DNA of 64,000 nt from Novipirellula artificiosorum (GTDB lineage Bacteria; Planctomycetota; Planctomycetia; Pirellulales; Pirellulaceae), in contig NZ_SJPV01000009.1 of NCBI RefSeq assembly GCF_007860135.1, forward strand, positions 248,001-312,000, read 5' to 3'. The position numbers and the translations under genes are program-made. The stretch's first letter is position 1. Each line of letters begins with the position of its first letter. The notes beneath the pieces were generated by a model, which worked only from the letters and a program-made list of their open reading frames with translations, did no database searches and was not told the DNA's origin. Shown one piece after another: positions 60,710-64,000 of this stretch.

Positions 60710-63700
60710 ATGCACCTAACCCCTATTTCTGTTTGTGGCCGCATCAATCTGCTGCTGGTAGCCGCGATCGCTGTAGCTCAAGTTCCTTTTGTCGCTTGCG
60801 CCTCGGACGACTGGCCCATGTGGCGCAGTGATGCGCAGCGTTCGGCGGCAAGTACCAACAGCGTATCTGATTCGCTCAGCCCGCTATGGCAGCGAGAATT
60901 CACACAGCGGGTGCCCGCCTGGGACGATCCGCTCAATAGTGATTTGATGACCTACGATCGCATCTTCGAACCGATCGTCGTCGATGGACGAATGTTCGTC
61001 GGTTTCAATGATCAAGACAAATTGCTAGCGCTGGATGCCAGTACCGGACGCGAACTGTGGTCGTTCGCTACGGAAGCTCCTGTGCGTTTGCCCCCGGTGG
61101 GATGGCAGGGCAAAGTCTACTTTTGCAGCGACGATGGCTTCCTATACTGTGTTAACGCCGCAGATGGAACGCCTGAGTGGAAATTCAGCGGTGCACCCAA
61201 TGCTCAACATGTGATCGGAAATCGACGGCTAACCTCCGCTTGGCCAGCTCGCGGCGGTCCCGTGGTGCGTGAGGGTCGAGTCTACTTCGCCGCCAGCATA
61301 TGGCCCTTCATGGGCACCTTCATTTATGCACTCGATGCGGAGTCCGGCGAGATCCGGTGGCTCAACGATAGCACCGGAGCCCAGTACATCAAGCAACCGC
61401 ATAGCGCACCTTCCTTCGCCGGCGTGGCGCCTCAAGGTGCCCTGGTGGCAACGGAAAGTGAGTTGATCGTGCCGGGCGGTCGATCGGTTCCCGCCGTCTT
61501 CGACCGGGCCACAGGCGAACTGCGCTATTTTGAGTTAAACGAGGGCGGCAAGGGAACGGGCGGATCGTTTGTCGCAGCGGCAGACGATCGCTTCTATGTG
61601 CACACTCGTGAAAAGGGAACACGAGCCTTTCAACTAACCACCGGAAAGAAAACGGCCTTTATGCCTAACGAACCCGTGTTGCATGCCGGTATCATCTATT
61701 CGGCAGAGATGGCCGACGACCAACCCATGGTTCGCGCTTTTGGAACGGACGAAAAGTTGATCTGGGAAATCGCCGCGGATGGACGCGGCGATTTGATTCT
61801 GGCCGGTGATAAGTTGATCGCTGCGGGCCACAACCACATCACCGCGATTCGCTTGCCCACGCAAGACAAACCGGCGAGCATCGTCTTTCAGTTGCCTTGT
61901 GAAGAGCACATCGAGCGATTGCTGGTTGCGTCCGAAAAAATCTTCGCGGTCACGCTCGACGGCAAACTGCTCGCCTTTGGCGACAGTGCGACTTCCCCCG
62001 CGCCGCCCGCCGAGTTGCCGGTTGAGGGAAATAGGGTCAAACCCAAAGACGCAACGGACAGCGGTCCGACAGCCGACTGGGAAACCAACACAGCTGACCT
62101 GCAAATCGTAAAAAGGATGCTCAGTAGCTCTTCGGCCGAAGGTTATGCTTTTTGGTATGGCTCAACCGATTCGGGCATTGCCCGCACGTTGGCCAGCGAA
62201 TCACCGTTTGTGCAATTGGCCATGGTCGATTCTGACATCCGCCGTGTTCATCGGATGCGGGATCAGCTCGATTCGCAAGGCATCGAAGGTGTCACCGTTC
62301 ATCATGCCCCGGCTGCTGCCTTTCGAGCGCCGCAGTACGTGGGGCACATGGTGTTCATCGCACCCGATGTTGTGGTGGAGATCGTAGATGAGATCACAGC
62401 CGGAAGTACGCAGTCGGCGAACGATGCAAACAAAGTAAGCGGTCAATCCGAAACGCTAGCCAGCTTGTATCAAACGGTGCGTCCCTATGGAGGAACGATG
62501 CATCTGATAACCTCCGATCGCAGTGGGGATGAAAGTGCTGCTGAGATTAACGCGGAGGACTTGGTAGCGCTCGTTGATGCACAGAGGCTCGAAAAGGCTC
62601 AGGTGGAGGATCGCGATGATGGAGTCTGTGTCAGCCGCATCGGTGCCCTGCCAGGTTCCTCCAATTGGACGCACCAATATGGGGACGTGGCCAATACGCT
62701 CAAATCCAACGATAGCCGAGTCAAGCTACCCTTGGGCGTGCTCTGGTTTGGCGGCAACAGCAATACGGACGTGCTGCCGCGGCATGGCCACGGACCACCG
62801 GAGCAAGTCGTTGATGGGCGGCTGTATATCCAAGGTATGAATAGCCTTAGCTGCCGCGATGTCTACACGGGCCGTGTCATCTGGAAGCGAGACTTTGGTG
62901 ACCTAGGAACGTTCGACGTCTATTTTGATACGACGTACGAAGATACGCCACTGGATCCCAAATACAATCAAGTTCACATCCCCGGCGCGAATGCCCGAGG
63001 GACAAACTATGTCGTGACCGAAGATCGAGTTTACATGCTGGTCGGCAACGCCTGCCTGGCACTCGACCCGCTGACCGGAGAAACGCTCCATCAAATCGAA
63101 CTGCCGCGCGATGAAAACGGCGATCAACCCGAGTGGGGCTATATCGGCGTCTACGAAGAGGTGCTCCTTGGCGGTTTGGGTTTCGCCAAGTATCGCGAAC
63201 GTCATGAATTGGAGTTCGAGTCGGACGAAGGCCTGACTCTCAACAAAGCTGGCTTCGGTTCGAAGAGCTTCGACCGCGCGGCGAGCACAGGACTGATCGG
63301 TTTTGATCGGCATACGGGCGAACAAAAATGGCAGGTCATGGCCAAGCACAGCTTCTGGCACAACGGCATTGTCGCTGGTGGCGGCAAACTCTATTGCCTG
63401 GACAAAAACCCCAAGCCAATCGAAGAAGCCTTGTCTCGCCGTGGCCAACCCGAGCCTGACGACTACCGGATCCTGGCCGTGGATTGTCAAACCGGTCAGA
63501 CATTATGGGAAGTTGAGGAGGGGATTTTTGGAACGTGGCTGGGCTATTCGCCTCAGTTCGACCTGCTGCTTCAAGCTGGCGCAAAAGCCAGCGATCGTTT
63601 GGTAGCAGAAACCGGCCACGGCATGACGGTCTACCATGCGGCCGATGGGACGATCAAGTGGCAGAACCCGGACCTGGACTACTCGGGACCCTGCATCCTG

Positions 63701-64000
63701 CACAATGATTGGATCATCACCAACGCCAACTCCTACACGGAATCGGCGGGCGCCTTCCACTTGCTCAACGGCAAGCGGAAGATGATTCAGAACCCGCTGA
63801 CAGGAGAGACACAGCCATGGAGGATCACGCGTGCTTACGGTTGTAACAACATCATTGCCAGTGAAAACATGCTTACTTTCCGTTCGGGCGCCGCAGGTTT
63901 TTACGACCTGTTGACCGAAGGTGGCACGGGCAACTTGGGTGGCTTCAAATCAGGCTGCACCTCCAACCTCGTCGTGGCCAACGGCGTGCTCAATGCGCCA
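60710..64000 (+). CDS. Exported PQQ-like beta-propeller protein with methyltransferase-like insert (runs off right edge)
   Basis: From ATG 60710 the frame is open for 1,097 codons to the window end. A signal peptide is visible (ISVCGRINLLLVAAIAVAQV, then cleavage near ACAS). PQQ-like blades begin at DDWPMWRSDAQRSAAS and include LLALDASTGRELWSF, LYCVNAADGTPEWKF and CLALDPLTGETLHQI. Between about residues 445 and 620 the propeller is interrupted by a Rossmann-like methyltransferase segment (MVDSDIRRVHRMRDQL, APQYVGHMVFIAP, LYQTVRPYGGTMHLI). Its glycine-rich motif I is poor (WYGSTDSGIA). The last part, GFKSGCTSNLVVANGVLNAP, is the usual late segment of these planctomycete proteins. Periplasmic or outer-membrane location is likely. 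Confidence 0.88.
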   Translation, partial: MHLTPISVCGRINLLLVAAIAVAQVPFVACASDDWPMWRSDAQRSAASTNSVSDSLSPLWQREFTQRVPAWDDPLNSDLMTYDRIFEPIVVDGRMFVGFNDQDKLLALDASTGRELWSFATEAPVRLPPVGWQGKVYFCSDDGFLYCVNAADGTPEWKFSGAPNAQHVIGNRRLTSAWPARGGPVVREGRVYFAASIWPFMGTFIYALDAESGEIRWLNDSTGAQYIKQPHSAPSFAGVAPQGALVATESELIVPGGRSVPAVFDRATGELRYFELNEGGKGTGGSFVAAADDRFYVHTREKGTRAFQLTTGKKTAFMPNEPVLHAGIIYSAEMADDQPMVRAFGTDEKLIWEIAADGRGDLILAGDKLIAAGHNHITAIRLPTQDKPASIVFQLPCEEHIERLLVASEKIFAVTLDGKLLAFGDSATSPAPPAELPVEGNRVKPKDATDSGPTADWETNTADLQIVKRMLSSSSAEGYAFWYGSTDSGIARTLASESPFVQLAMVDSDIRRVHRMRDQLDSQGIEGVTVHHAPAAAFRAPQYVGHMVFIAPDVVVEIVDEITAGSTQSANDANKVSGQSETLASLYQTVRPYGGTMHLITSDRSGDESAAEINAEDLVALVDAQRLEKAQVEDRDDGVCVSRIGALPGSSNWTHQYGDVANTLKSNDSRVKLPLGVLWFGGNSNTDVLPRHGHGPPEQVVDGRLYIQGMNSLSCRDVYTGRVIWKRDFGDLGTFDVYFDTTYEDTPLDPKYNQVHIPGANARGTNYVVTEDRVYMLVGNACLALDPLTGETLHQIELPRDENGDQPEWGYIGVYEEVLLGGLGFAKYRERHELEFESDEGLTLNKAGFGSKSFDRAASTGLIGFDRHTGEQKWQVMAKHSFWHNGIVAGGGKLYCLDKNPKPIEEALSRRGQPEPDDYRILAVDCQTGQTLWEVEEGIFGTWLGYSPQFDLLLQAGAKASDRLVAETGHGMTVYHAADGTIKWQNPDLDYSGPCILHNDWIITNANSYTESAGAFHLLNGKRKMIQNPLTGETQPWRITRAYGCNNIIASENMLTFRSGAAGFYDLLTEGGTGNLGGFKSGCTSNLVVANGVLNAP

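Overview
The window looks like a chromosome segment of a Pirellulaceae-type planctomycete (Rhodopirellula-like). The evidence is the mix of families: very large secreted proteins with an N-terminal LEPR-XLL-type motif (MEDRRLLA, LERRVMLA), FG-GAP and RTX repeats, Ser/Thr kinases paired with ECF sigma factors, TIGR03032-type proteins, PQQ-like propeller proteins and planctomycete-type tyrosine recombinases. No rRNA, tRNA or CRISPR array was seen.

Layout. 1-2.6 kb: a leftward pair, a TIGR03032-type gene followed by a partial FG-GAP/Calx-beta surface protein. 3.3-4.2 kb: a gutted histidine kinase gene beside a 131-bp palindromic MITE. 4.3-12.4 kb: an ECF sigma factor gene divergent from a 5.6-kb gene for a kinase with STAND NTPase, HEAT-like, LamG and FGE-sulfatase domains; two fragments of paralogous kinase genes lie behind it. 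12.6-14.5 kb: an IS110-family element. 14.7-16.0 kb: two paralogous small HTH-like genes.

16,454-26,439: an integrative element of about 9.97 kb bounded by an 18-bp direct repeat (GTCCTAGTGGGACAGCTT). Both repeat copies lie inside integrase reading frames. Joining the outer flanks restores a longer resident integrase 3' end in one frame. Joining the inner flanks gives the element's own integrase a tail of about 70 residues in another frame. Inside are the integrase gene, a leftward block with overlapping starts and stops (DnaB-type ATPase, two HTH proteins, small proteins), and two rightward cargo genes (a voltage-gated-type K+ channel and a Wzz/GumC-like membrane protein), each followed by a diverged copy of the same 87-88 bp noncoding element.

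26.4-45.4 kb: the remnant of the resident integrase, a membrane-anchored protein, an ECF sigma factor and TPR kinase operon, a secreted HAF-like repeat protein, then a second TIGR03032-type gene next to a 3,453-residue adhesin that ends in a metzincin zinc motif. 45.4-48.3 kb is mostly gene debris around one intact 2OG-Fe(II) oxygenase gene. 48.3-51.0 kb: a fasciclin (FAS1) protein, sigma factor and RskA-like anti-sigma cluster. 51.4-56.4 kb: a Tat-exported prenyltransferase-repeat protein, a broken Gfo/Idh/MocA oxidoreductase gene and a broken carboxypeptidase-regulatory-like gene. 56.4-60.1 kb: a biotin-dependent acyl-CoA carboxylase (beta subunit, then biotin carboxylase/BCCP subunit). 60.7-64.0 kb: an exported PQQ-propeller protein with an inserted methyltransferase-like domain, running off the window.

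The main themes are signalling to the cell surface (ECF factors, kinases, giant secreted proteins) and repeated insertion, deletion and decay. The most unusual structure is the element whose attachment site lies inside integrase genes, so that insertion swaps the integrase C-terminus.
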